Positions 44,400 through 52,942 of a DNA stretch of 64,000 bases are shown here, one piece after another (positions within the stretch are counted from its first letter, which is position 1; each line of letters begins with the position of its first letter). The stretch spans positions 1,054,001-1,118,000 of the forward strand of contig CAWFME010000005.1 in NCBI GenBank assembly GCA_963816955.1, in the 5' to 3' direction. The notes beneath the pieces were generated by a model. That model was not told the DNA's origin. It saw only the letters and a list, made by a program, of their open reading frames with translations, and did not search any database. The stretch is from DATFQI01 sp963816955. Lineage in GTDB: Bacteria; Actinomycetota; Thermoleophilia; Solirubrobacterales; Solirubrobacteraceae. The position numbers and the translations under genes are program-made.

Positions 44400-45707
44400 T
44401 CACGCGTCGAACCGAAGCCGCAGCGTCGCCGAGATCGCTCGAGTGAGCTCCGCGCTCACATCAACTCGCTCGGCGTAGCTCGTCCATTCGGAAACGACTG
44501 CGGTGACGTCGGCCACGATGCGGTGGGCGCGGCCTTGCGGGAGGGCTGCCTTTCGCCCGCATGCGGCGAAGTCTTCCATCGTGAAGCCGTCGCGCTTGCC
44601 GTTCATCGACATCTGGTGCCGGCTGACCCACGGACTGTCGGGTCGATGCGCCCAGGTCATGTCGAACGCGGGAGAGAGCGACCAGCGGCCTGACCGATCC
44701 ATGAGGAACGCGATGTTCTTGACGTGGTCGTCCTGGTTACGGGCGACGATGTTGAACACCATGCGCACGAAGAGCTGCTCGATCTCGCTGCGAGAGAGAC
44801 CGAGGCGGCGCATCGCATCGAACGCCTGCTCGTAGGAGTGAGCGCCGGCTTGGTTGAAGTCGAGGTGCGCGAGAGCACCGAGCGACTGCATATGAACCTT
44901 CTCGCCGTCCTGTATGCGGTCGAAGCGGCGAGTCATGAAGTGTCTGCGCTCGCCTTCCTGCAGCAGATGGCACGCCGTCATGTCGATGCCGACGTCACCG
45001 GCCATCAGCGAGTAGGCGTACTCGACGGCTCCGAACCCCTGGGGGTCGGCAAGCGTGTCCTTGTCCTTGTTGTTGACGACGCCGTCGAACTTGAGCAGCC
45101 AGTGCTCGAACCCTTGGTCGAGGTCGAGCTGGCCCGAGCGGACCACCCGGGTTTCCGGGTTGTAGGCGATGACGGCCTTCGCACGAGCTCCTCCCGCGGA
45201 CGTGCCGACGGCAAGGATGTCCCGCATCGCTTGTTGGCGATGCCCCTCGGCGAGCGATGCGACGAGCTCCTCGCGGTTCGCGAGCACTTCGGACGCGAGG
45301 TCGACGAGAGCAGCGACGCTGAGGTCGTGGCCGCCTCTTGGTTGCGGCCCTCGTGCTGGAGCGAACTCCAACGCGCCCATCCCTCGGCGGCCGATGTAAC
45401 ACAGGCGTTCGACCGCGTTGAAGCTCTCCGGGGTCCGGCCCTGGCCGGCGAGCCACGTATTGATGAGGGCATTGCCGTAACGGTCCGGCAGGCAATCGGC
45501 GAGCATGCCCGGCAGGCCTCGGAAGGTTTCCCTGGGCAGCGACTGGAAGGAGTATGGATCGGGGCCCAGCGGCATCGTCAGAGGCGACACCTCGATGCCG
45601 CTTCCCGTGAACGCGGGATCGAACTGGAAGCTCGCCGTTCCGCCCTCGTCTGGGATCGAAACGGCGGCGATTCGGCTTCCCCAGAGGCGAGCCTCGGCAA
45701 CTGTCAC
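44400..45707 (-). CDS. hipA: HipA-type serine/threonine kinase toxin
   Basis: A 435-residue HipA. The N-terminal domain has LPDRYGNALINTWLAGQGRT; the phosphate-binding loop region is AVGTSAGGARAKAVIAYNP, lysine-strand EHWLLKFDGV, and HFMTRRFDR. The catalytic core NIVARNQDDHVKNIAFLMD with DMTWAHRP carries the kinase Asp and Asn and metal Asp. HipA kinases phosphorylate aminoacyl-tRNA synthetases and halt growth. Partner HipB-like gene overlaps by four bases upstream. Confidence 0.9.
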   Translation of the reverse strand: MTVAEARLWGSRIAAVSIPDEGGTASFQFDPAFTGSGIEVSPLTMPLGPDPYSFQSLPRETFRGLPGMLADCLPDRYGNALINTWLAGQGRTPESFNAVERLCYIGRRGMGALEFAPARGPQPRGGHDLSVAALVDLASEVLANREELVASLAEGHRQQAMRDILAVGTSAGGARAKAVIAYNPETRVVRSGQLDLDQGFEHWLLKFDGVVNNKDKDTLADPQGFGAVEYAYSLMAGDVGIDMTACHLLQEGERRHFMTRRFDRIQDGEKVHMQSLGALAHLDFNQAGAHSYEQAFDAMRRLGLSRSEIEQLFVRMVFNIVARNQDDHVKNIAFLMDRSGRWSLSPAFDMTWAHRPDSPWVSRHQMSMNGKRDGFTMEDFAACGRKAALPQGRAHRIVADVTAVVSEWTSYAERVDVSAELTRAISATLRLRFDA

Positions 45708-46057
45708 GTCTCATCGCCCCAGCGCCACGGCCTTCTCTCGCTGGACTCCGATGCTGCGCGGCCCGACGCACGTCGGCGCTCGCGTCCATGCAACTGCAGC
45801 AGTTCCATTGGGCTCGGGCCTGGTTCTGGCAGCAAGGAGTCCAACGCATCCAATCGCCTTAGTGCGCGCAGGACTCTCACCAGCGTCACGAGCTGCACCG
45901 GGTCGCCCGCCTCCAGGCGCAGCACCCCCTTCCGGTCGACGCCGGCATCTTCTGCAAGCTGGCGCTGCGTGAGATCTCGCTCGAGGCGCAGGCGGGCAAT
46001 GCGTCGCCCTAGTTCTCGCAGCGTCGCGTCGTCGGACAACTCGGAGCGAATCTTCAT
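45704..46057 (-). CDS. hipB: HipB-like Xre-family antitoxin
   Basis: 117 residues with an N-terminal HTH: IARLRLERDLTQRQLAEDAG then VDRKGVLRLEAGDPVQLVTL. The C-terminal 40 residues are Arg/Ser-rich, disordered and end WRWGDET, comparable to the flexible tail of HipB, which is degraded to release HipA. It also represses its own promoter; four matching operators lie upstream. Codon composition is slightly less GC-rich than neighbours. Confidence 0.9.
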   Translation of the reverse strand: MKIRSELSDDATLRELGRRIARLRLERDLTQRQLAEDAGVDRKGVLRLEAGDPVQLVTLVRVLRALRRLDALDSLLPEPGPSPMELLQLHGRERRRASGRAASESSERRPWRWGDET

Positions 46058-46060
46058 AAG

Positions 46061-46194
46061 GTCCTTTATGACGGACTTTGAGGCGCCATTTACGACTCAA
46101 GGTCCCATATAACAGACTCAACAGTATCACCACGTTAGATCCCTTGCAAAGGACTTATCAACGGTATTCGGCGCTAAAGTCCCTTATCAAGGAC
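46061..46194. promoter_or_regulatory. Array of four HipB-type operators (TCC-N8-GGA)
   Basis: Four sites share the form RTCC-N8-RGAC: 46061-46076 (GTCC...GGAC), 46102-46117 (GTCC...AGAC), 46139-46154 (ATCC...GGAC) and 46179-46194 (GTCC...GGAC). Starts are spaced 41, 37 and 40 bases apart. E. coli HipB binds TATCC-N8-GGATA, so spacer length and core agree. The region is distinctly AT-richer than its surroundings. TTGCAA-N17-TACTGT on the minus strand (near 46148-46120) is a possible hipBA promoter overlapped by the sites. The last site lies closest to the divergent propeller gene. Confidence 0.75.
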
Positions 46195-46301
46195 TTTAGC
46201 GGCAATCAGATCGGACCCGCCGTGGGAGCATCGCGCGTTCCGTGGAGCGCACCTCGGTCGAACCGGCGCGCCCGCCGCGCGACCTCGGCAACGTTCCGGC
46301 C

Positions 46302-48326
46302 ATGCGCCTGACCCTGCTCGTGCTCGCCGCCCTGCTCGCGACCGCCGCCCCCGCCGCCGCGCACCCGAACCCGAACGGCCTGCCGCTGAACTTCGGCGGG
46401 ACCTCCGAGAAGGTCGCCGCGAACGCCGCCCAGGCGGCGCAGCCCGCGCCGGTGCCGCGGCCGGACTGCGGGCCCGGCAGCCGGCCCGAGACCGACATCC
46501 AGGGACGCGTACCGGCCGGCAACCCCGAGGGGTTCACCTGCAACACGTCGCTCGTGAGCCAGTTCGGCAACTCGGGCGGCTACAAGGCGCTGCGCTTCGT
46601 CGACAAGGCCGGCCACGAGTGCGCGTACTACGACACGACGCTGCTGTTCCCGACCAACGCGCAGAACCTCTCCGAGCAGCCGACCGGCGTGGCCGTGCTC
46701 GACATGAGCGATCCGGCCAACCCGGTACAGACGGCGAGCCTGCTCACGCCCGCGATGCAGACCCCGCACGAGTCGGTGCTGCTCAACGAGCGCCGCGGCC
46801 TGCTCGCCGCCGTGACGGGCAACCCGGCCTTCTATCCCGGCATCGTCGACCTCTACGACCTCAACGAGGACTGCCGCAACCCCGCGCTGCAGAGCTCGCT
46901 GCCCGTCGGGATCTTCGGCCACGAGTCCGGCTTCGCGCCCGACGGCAACACCTTCTACGCGACCTCGATCGGCACGGGCCACATCACGGCGGTCGACGTC
47001 ACCAACCCCAAGCTGCCGATGATCGTCGCCGGCACGGACTACAACTCGCACGGCCTGACGATCTCCGATGACGGCAACCGCGCCTACGTCGCCGCCAGCC
47101 AGGGCCTGTTCATCCTCGACACGAGCGAGATCCAGGCGCGCAAGCCGGGGGCGCAGTTCAAGGAGATCTCCAGGCTCGACTGGCCCGAGCGGACGATCCC
47201 GCAGGTCGCGCAGCCGATCACGATCGGGGGCCGTCCCTACCTGGCCGAGATCGACGAGTTCTCCAGCGCGGAGGACGACGACAGCACCGCCGCCAACGGG
47301 CCGAAGGTGGGCGCCGCGCGGATCATCGACATCGCCGACGAGCGCAACCCGAAGGTCATCTCCAACATCCGCCTCGCGGTCCACCAGCGCGAGAACCGCG
47401 CGATGCTCGCCAACGACCCGGGCGCGCAGAGCATCGTGCAGGGCTACGCGGGCCACTACTGCAACGTCCCGCGCCGCGCCGACCCGGAGATCCTCGCCTG
47501 CTCGATGATCGCCTCCGGCCTGCGGATCTTCGACATCCGCGACCCGGCCAACCCGCGCGAGATGGCCTACTACGTCGCGCCGAACAAGACCAGCCGGACC
47601 GCGGGGGCGCCGAGCAACTACGCGATGTCCAGCCCGACGTTCGTGCCCGAGCGCAGCGAGGTCTGGTACACGGACGGCAACTCCGGCTTCTACAACGTCA
47701 AGCTCGCCGGCTGGCCGTTCCCGGCGAGCCCGAGCGGGGCCGCGTCGGGCGACTGCACCGGCGACGCCGGCTTCCGCTCGGTGTCGGCGACGCCGAAGGG
47801 CCGCCGCGTCAAGCTCGGCTTCAAGCGGAGGCGCAGCGGGGCGGTGAAGATCGAGGTCTTCCAGGTCTCCCACGGCCGGCGGATCGTCTCCGAGCGCCGC
47901 GTCGCGCGCTTCACCAAGCCGGCGACCTGGCGCGGCCGCGGCTCGGAGGGCTACTACTTCGTCCGCTTCACGATGGCCGGTCGCGACGTGCGCCGGATCG
48001 TGCTGCGCAAGCAGGACGGCCGCTTCAAGAAGGTCGCCCGCCACTACCGCCGCGGCGACTGCGAGCTGCTGCGCTCCTACAAGCTCGAGCGGCCCGTGTT
48101 CGGCGGTCGCCAGCGGACGCCGCTGCGGATCGCCTACCGGCTCACGCGCGAAGCGCAGGTGACCATCACCGTCATCCGGGGCAAGCGCGTGGTCGCGCGG
48201 CGCACGGCGAACAGCGCCGGCAACCGCACGTACCGGGTCGCGCTGCGCCCGTCCGCGCGGGGGGCGTACCGGGTCCGGATCACGGTCGGCAACGTGCGCG
48301 AGACGTTGACCGCGAGGAAGCTCTGA
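46302..48326 (+). CDS. Secreted LVIVD-repeat beta-propeller protein
   Basis: 674 residues with signal peptide MRLTLLVLAALLATAAPAAA. LVIVD-type blades recur: VAVLDMSDPANPVQTASLL, ITAVDVTNPKLPMIVAGTD, ARIIDIADERNPKVISNIR and LRIFDIRDPANPREMAYY. Conserved cysteines (RPDCGPGS, GFTCNTS, DLNEDCRN, GHYCNVP) suggest an oxidised extracellular fold. The C-terminal 190 residues are a separate Arg-rich beta region (VTITVIRGKRVVARRTANSA). Role unknown, probably cell-surface. Its last codons contain the -35 box of the next operon. Confidence 0.75.
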   Translation: MRLTLLVLAALLATAAPAAAHPNPNGLPLNFGGTSEKVAANAAQAAQPAPVPRPDCGPGSRPETDIQGRVPAGNPEGFTCNTSLVSQFGNSGGYKALRFVDKAGHECAYYDTTLLFPTNAQNLSEQPTGVAVLDMSDPANPVQTASLLTPAMQTPHESVLLNERRGLLAAVTGNPAFYPGIVDLYDLNEDCRNPALQSSLPVGIFGHESGFAPDGNTFYATSIGTGHITAVDVTNPKLPMIVAGTDYNSHGLTISDDGNRAYVAASQGLFILDTSEIQARKPGAQFKEISRLDWPERTIPQVAQPITIGGRPYLAEIDEFSSAEDDDSTAANGPKVGAARIIDIADERNPKVISNIRLAVHQRENRAMLANDPGAQSIVQGYAGHYCNVPRRADPEILACSMIASGLRIFDIRDPANPREMAYYVAPNKTSRTAGAPSNYAMSSPTFVPERSEVWYTDGNSGFYNVKLAGWPFPASPSGAASGDCTGDAGFRSVSATPKGRRVKLGFKRRRSGAVKIEVFQVSHGRRIVSERRVARFTKPATWRGRGSEGYYFVRFTMAGRDVRRIVLRKQDGRFKKVARHYRRGDCELLRSYKLERPVFGGRQRTPLRIAYRLTREAQVTITVIRGKRVVARRTANSAGNRTYRVALRPSARGAYRVRITVGNVRETLTARKL

Positions 48327-48334
48327 GCTATTAT
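48306..48334 (+). promoter_or_regulatory. Near-consensus sigma-70 type promoter of the SPFH operon
   Basis: TTGACC (48306-48311) and TATTAT (48329-48334) are exactly 17 bases apart. The -35 lies in the end of the propeller gene and the -10 just past its stop. Such a strong match stands out in this GC-rich sequence. Confidence 0.7.
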
Positions 48335-48348
48335 GGTCATGCTGACCA
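48334..48348. promoter_or_regulatory. Palindromic operator over the transcription start of the SPFH operon
   Basis: TGGTCA-TGC-TGACCA is a perfect 6+3+6 inverted repeat beginning on the last base of the -10 box, so a bound dimer would block initiation. The cognate repressor is not evident in the window. Confidence 0.55.
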
Positions 48349-48369
48349 AAACTAGAGAGGGACCTCAGC

Positions 48370-49293
48370 ATGGCCACCATCCAGCGCTTCCCGCTCCTCC
48401 GCCACCTCCGCTCACAACCGACCTACCACGTCCTCCGCTATCGCAACGGTGACCTGCGCGACCACGGCGCCGGCCTCGCGTTCTGGTTCCGCCCGATCGC
48501 CACCGCCGTCGCCGAGATCCCGATCGACGACCGCGAGCTGCCGTTCCTGTTCCGCGTGCGCAGCGCGGACTTCCAGGAGCTCGCCGTCCAGGGCGTGATC
48601 ACCTTCCGGGTCGCCGACCCGGTCGCGCTGGCCCGGCGCGTGGACTTCACGCTGCACCTCGAGACCGGCCGCTGGGCGCAGGCCCCGCTCGAGCAGGTCG
48701 CCGGCCTGCTCTCCCAGCTCGCCCAGCAGTTCGTGGTCGACGAGCTGGCCAAGCTCGACGTGCGCACGATCCTGCACGCCGGCGTCGCGCCGATCCGCGA
48801 CCGCATCACGCGCGGCCTGCGCGCCGAGCCCGCCCTGCCGGAGCTCGGCATCGAGCTCGTCGCCGTCCGCGTGGCCGACCTCGCCCCGTCCGCCGAGGTC
48901 GAGAAGGCCCTGCGCCAGCCGACCCGCGAGGCGATCCAGCAGCGCGCCGACGAGGCGACCTTCCAGCGCCGCGCGATGGCGGTCGAGAAGGAGCGCGCGA
49001 TCGCCGAGAACGAGCTCGCCAACCGGGTCGAGCTCGCCCGCCGCGAGGAGGACCTCGTCGCCCAGGCGGCCGTCAACGACCGCCGCAAGGCCGAGAGCCG
49101 CGCGGAGGAGATCGCGCTGGTGGAGGGCGCGAAGCTGCAGGTCGAGCGCGAGCGGGCGGAGATCCAGGCCGCGCTGCCGCCCGAGGTGCTGCGGGCGCTC
49201 GCGCTGCAGGAGCTGGCCGGCGCGCTCGGGACCGTCGAGCACCTCACGGTCACGCCCGACCTGCTGGCGCCGCTGCTCGCCAAGGCGGCGTGA
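48370..49293 (+). CDS. SPFH/band 7 domain protein
   Basis: 307 residues. No clear membrane anchor; residues about 15-195 match an SPFH domain (YHVLRYRNGDLRDHGAGLAF, LAVQGVITFRVADPVALARR, LDVRTILHAGVAPIRDRITR, LGIELVAVRVADLAPSAEVE). A charged coiled coil follows (ERAIAENELANRVELARREE, KAESRAEEIALVEGAKLQVE) and a C-terminal LTVTPDLLAPLL. SPFH proteins oligomerise into membrane or cytosolic rings that scaffold partners. GAGGGA precedes the ATG. First of four genes with 3, 16 and -4 base spacing. Confidence 0.85.
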   Translation: MATIQRFPLLRHLRSQPTYHVLRYRNGDLRDHGAGLAFWFRPIATAVAEIPIDDRELPFLFRVRSADFQELAVQGVITFRVADPVALARRVDFTLHLETGRWAQAPLEQVAGLLSQLAQQFVVDELAKLDVRTILHAGVAPIRDRITRGLRAEPALPELGIELVAVRVADLAPSAEVEKALRQPTREAIQQRADEATFQRRAMAVEKERAIAENELANRVELARREEDLVAQAAVNDRRKAESRAEEIALVEGAKLQVERERAEIQAALPPEVLRALALQELAGALGTVEHLTVTPDLLAPLLAKAA

Positions 49294-49296
49294 GCG

Positions 49297-50178
49297 ATGG
49301 TCCCCCGCGCGGTCCTCGTCGAGCGCCCGAGCGAGTACGACGAGCTGCTCGCCCGCCACGCGACGCACGAGCAGGTCCGCTTCTTCCTGGCGCAGCGCGG
49401 GCGCGCCGTGGAGGAGGTGCTCGAGCGCCACGCCGCGCTGGCCGCCACGCACCGCGCCGTGCTCGGCGCGGTGCCGGCGGACTGGCGCGCCGCCACCGTC
49501 CTGCGCGCCGACCTCGACCGCTTCCTGTTCGAGCCCGACGACGTCGTGCTCGCGCTCGGGCAGGACGGGCTCGTCGCCAACGTCGCCAAGTACCTGGACG
49601 GCCAGCCGGTGATCGGGCTCAACCCCGGCATCGGCCAGGGCGTGCTCGTCCGCCACCCGCCCGAGGCGGCGGCCGACCTGATCGCCGACCTCACGCGCGG
49701 CACCGCGCGCGTCGAGGAGCGCACGATGGCGCGCGCGGCGCTCGACGACGGCCAGGAGGTGCTCGCGCTCAACGAGATCTTCGTCGGGCACGCCACGCAC
49801 CAGTCCGCCCGCTACACGATCGCGCTCGGCGACCGCCGCGAGCGCCAGAGCTCCTCCGGCGTGATCGCCGCGACGGGCACGGGCGCGACCGGATGGGCGG
49901 CGAGCATCAACCGCCAGCTCGCGAGCCCGCTCGCGCTCCCCGCCCCGGCCGACCGCGAGCTGGCGTTCTTCGTCCGCGAGGCGTGGCCGAGCAGCGTCAC
50001 CGCCACGACCCTCACCGCCGGCCGGATCACGGCGAGCCGGCGGCTCGCGATCGTGTGCGAGCTGGGGGAGGGCGGGACCGTCTTCGGCGACGGCATCGAG
50101 GCCGACCGCGTGTCCGTCGACTGGGGCCAGCGGATCGAGATCGGCGCGGCGAGCCGCACGCTGCGCCTGGTCGGATGA
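49297..50178 (+). CDS. NAD-kinase-like protein with altered GGDG motif
   Basis: 293 residues of the NAD kinase/diacylglycerol kinase fold. The nucleotide motif is DVVLALGQDGLVANVAKYL, with Gln in place of the second Gly of GGDG; NP in VIGLNPG, ALNEIFVGHATHQSARYTI (the NE motif) and SSGVIAATGTGATGWAASIN (matching DGxxVATPTGSTAY) follow in normal order. The N-terminal 75 residues (FFLAQRGRAVEEVLERHAAL) are helical and unlike canonical NAD kinases. It may phosphorylate or only bind NAD. Three bases after the SPFH gene. Confidence 0.7.
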   Translation: MVPRAVLVERPSEYDELLARHATHEQVRFFLAQRGRAVEEVLERHAALAATHRAVLGAVPADWRAATVLRADLDRFLFEPDDVVLALGQDGLVANVAKYLDGQPVIGLNPGIGQGVLVRHPPEAAADLIADLTRGTARVEERTMARAALDDGQEVLALNEIFVGHATHQSARYTIALGDRRERQSSSGVIAATGTGATGWAASINRQLASPLALPAPADRELAFFVREAWPSSVTATTLTAGRITASRRLAIVCELGEGGTVFGDGIEADRVSVDWGQRIEIGAASRTLRLVG

Positions 50179-50194
50179 CACGATCCCCGGCCGG

Positions 50195-51646
50195 ATGGCC
50201 TACGACTACGTCCTCTTCCCGGGGCGCCACCACCTGCTGACGCGCTTCCAGGCCGCCTACCTCGAGCGGGCGGTCGCGGTCGGCGTGCCGGACACCAAGG
50301 GCGAGCACGCCGACTGCCGCGGCGCGCAGGTCGTCTTCGCCGTCACCAGCGCCGACCACGGCACGACCCGGCGCAACCCGCTCCCGGCCCACCGGCGCGA
50401 GGCGCAGATCGAGCGCTACGCCGCGCTGGCGGCGATGGACTGCCTGGTCTTCCCCGTCGCCGACGTGCCGCCGACGGAGCGCTTCGCGGACTACCTGCTG
50501 GCGGCGATCGCCGTCCAGGAGGGGCCGCAGCTGACGCCGGAGAACGCGGTCGTCGCGTGCTCGACGCCGGCGGTGATCGCGCTGTTCGAGGCGCGCGGCT
50601 TCCGCATCCTGCCCGTCGAGCTCGACCAGGACGTGCAGCGCCCGTGGGACGTGCTGGAGACGCTCGTCGCCGGGCAGCGGACGCGCGCCATGCACCCGGC
50701 GAGCGCGCAGCTGTGGGAGCGCTACGGGCTGCTCGGGCAGGTGCGCCGCGCGCACGCCGACCCGCTCCTGACCGACGAGGGCGAGCTGACCGAGACGCGC
50801 GACTACAACACCTACGCGCGCGCCTTCGACACCGGCGCCGCGCGCAAGTGGGAGCAGCTGCGCGAGGTCGTGCGCCCGGGGCGGATCGTCGACGTCGGCT
50901 GCGGCGTCGGCTCGCTGCTGGGAGAGATCGCCGCCGACCCGGCCTTCGCGGAGTCCGACCTCTACGGCATCGAGGCCGCCCGCCCGCTGTTCGACGAGTG
51001 CGTGCACCGCCGCGGCCAGGGCGCGTTCGCCAACCCGAACACGTTCTTCTTCCAGCGCACGATCGGCCAGGGCGCGCTGTTCCCGCCCGCCAGCGTCGAC
51101 ACGACGCTGACCGTCGCGCTCTGCCACGAGCTGTACTCCTACCTCGGCGAGGACACGCTGCGCGGCTTCATGGCCGCCACGCGCGAGCACACCGTGCCCG
51201 GCGGCGTCTGGATCGACCTCGACGTGTGCGGGCCGGCCGACGGCGAGCGCGTGATCTGGATGGAGCTGCACGACGGCCGCGAGAGCTGGGAGCGCTTCGT
51301 GGCCGACTGGATCCCCGAGCGCGTCGAGTACGAGCTGCGCGAGGAGCGCTACGTCGAGACGAAGCTGCGCTGGGCGATGGAGTGGCTGTCCAAGAAGGAC
51401 TACACGGACAACTGGGAGTCCGAGATGCACGAGGCGTTCTGCTTCTGGAGCTACGCCGACCGCGCGGCCGCCGCGCGCGAGGCGGGCTTCGAGCTCGCGC
51501 CCGGCTCGCACGGCTTCACCAACCCGTGGCTGGTCGAGCACCGCTTCGCGCCCGTCGCCACGCTGCGGCCCGCGGGGGAGCGGGCGGCCGCGCTGCCGTG
51601 GCCCGACACGCACCTGCGGCTCGTCGCCCGGCGGCCCGCGGCGTGA
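50195..51646 (+). CDS. HIGH-type nucleotidyltransferase-like domain fused to a SAM methyltransferase
   Basis: 483 residues in two parts. Residues 1-165 open YDYVLFPGRHHLLTRFQAAY, reminiscent of the GxFxPxHxGH start of NMN adenylyltransferases, with VVFAVTSADHGTTRRNPLPA then HRREAQIERYAAL resembling their second motif; the classical ISSTxxR is not seen. Residues about 215-400 are a methyltransferase: RIVDVGCGVGSLLGEIA is motif I, LYGIEAARPLF motif II, VDTTLTVALCHELYSYL the later strand. Given the NAD-kinase-like neighbour I infer an NAD-related nucleotide substrate; the N-terminal assignment is tentative. The methyltransferase call is firm. Confidence 0.6.
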   Translation: MAYDYVLFPGRHHLLTRFQAAYLERAVAVGVPDTKGEHADCRGAQVVFAVTSADHGTTRRNPLPAHRREAQIERYAALAAMDCLVFPVADVPPTERFADYLLAAIAVQEGPQLTPENAVVACSTPAVIALFEARGFRILPVELDQDVQRPWDVLETLVAGQRTRAMHPASAQLWERYGLLGQVRRAHADPLLTDEGELTETRDYNTYARAFDTGAARKWEQLREVVRPGRIVDVGCGVGSLLGEIAADPAFAESDLYGIEAARPLFDECVHRRGQGAFANPNTFFFQRTIGQGALFPPASVDTTLTVALCHELYSYLGEDTLRGFMAATREHTVPGGVWIDLDVCGPADGERVIWMELHDGRESWERFVADWIPERVEYELREERYVETKLRWAMEWLSKKDYTDNWESEMHEAFCFWSYADRAAAAREAGFELAPGSHGFTNPWLVEHRFAPVATLRPAGERAAALPWPDTHLRLVARRPAA

Positions 51647-52930
51647 GCCGGGCGCTCGTCCCGGCGTGCGCGGCCGTGGCCGCGCTGTCGCTGCTCGCGC
51701 CGTGGGCGCTCGCGTTCGACCCGCAGGTGTGGGTGATGTGGGGCCACGACGCGTTCGACGGCGGCCTGCACACCGAGGGCGGGCCGACCTGGAAGCCGCT
51801 GAGCGTGCTCGTCACGACGCTGCTCGCGCCGCTGGACCGCGACGCGGAGCCCGTCTGGGCGGCGATCGGGCGGATGGGCGCGCTGCTCGCTCTCGCGGGC
51901 GCCTACGCGCTCGGAGAGCGGCTCGCGGGCCGGCTCGCCGGCGCGGTCGCCGCGCTGGTGATGGCGCTCAGCCCGTGGTGGCTGCTCAACGGCGCGCTCG
52001 GCAACTCCGAGGGCTGGCTCGCCGCCGCGGTGCTCTGGGCCGTGCTCGCGCATCTCGCGGGGCGCCGGCGCGCGGCGCTCGCGCTCGGCGTCGCCGCCGG
52101 CCTGCTGCGGCCCGAGGTGTGGCCGTTCTTGGGCCTCTACGGGCTGTGGCTGTGGCGGGAGGGGGACCGCCTGGCGCCGGCCGCCGGGCTCGTCGCGATC
52201 GCCGTCGGCTGGCTGCTGCCCGACGCGCTCGGCACCAACGGCCTGTTCGCCGCGGGAGACACGGCGCGCGCGCCCGCCTCGAAGGGCTCGGCGCAGCTCG
52301 CCGACGTGCCGTTCCTGGCCGTGCTGTGGGACGCCGTCGAGCAGCTCGGCATCGTGCCCGCGCCGTTCGCCGTGGCGGCGCTGGTGCCGTGGCGGCGCGC
52401 GTCGCCGGTGCTGCGCGCGCTCGCGCTCGCCGGCGGCGCCTATGTGCTGATCGTGGCCGTCTCCTCGCAGGCCGGCTTCGCCGGCAACCCGCGCTACCTG
52501 GTGCCGGCCGAGGCGCTGTTCTGCGTGCTCGCCGGGGTGGGGGCGGCGCGGTTCGGGGTCGCCCCTGGCGGTCGCGCTCGCCGTCGCGCTGGCGATCACG
52601 CAGGCGGGCCACATCCGCCGCGACCTCGAGTCGATCGACTGGCGCGCGCAGCAGCGCGAGCAGCTCGATGTCGCGCTCGCGCGCGCGGGCGGGGTGCGCG
52701 CGCTCGACCGCTGCGGCGAGGTGCAGTCCGGCGGCTACTGGCGCGCGCTCGTCGCCTCGCGGTTGGACGTCGGCGTCGCCGTCGTCGCGCGCCCGCGGGC
52801 GGAGGTCCGCGTGCTCGTCCGCGGCCCCGCGGAGGACGGCGGCCCGTACCAGCCGGCCGGCATCCCGGAGGGCCTGACGCGCCGCGTCGCGCTGCCCGAC
52901 TGGGAGATCTGGACGGCCTGCCGTCGTTGA
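51643..52930 (+). CDS. Polytopic membrane glycosyltransferase-like protein (frameshifted as sequenced)
   Basis: About 429 residues after correction. Ten or so membrane helices with a first loop HDAFDGGLHTEGGPTWKPL between helices 1 and 2, the position of catalytic acids in GT-C transferases, and LNGALGNSEGWLAAAVLWAV later. An extra C in GTCGCCCCTGG (about 52563-52566) breaks the frame; the corrected continuation is LAVALAVALAITQAGHIRRD and a C-terminal soluble domain ending DWEIWTACRR. GTG 51643 overlaps the preceding stop, so it is the last gene of the SPFH operon. Confidence 0.6.
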
Positions 52931-52942
52931 TAGGTTGGGCGC

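Noticed and set aside
10487..52570. Programmed +1 frameshifting as an explanation of the many split genes
   Set aside because: The breaks share no slippery sequence or stop-codon context and occur in unrelated families; sequencing insertions explain them better.
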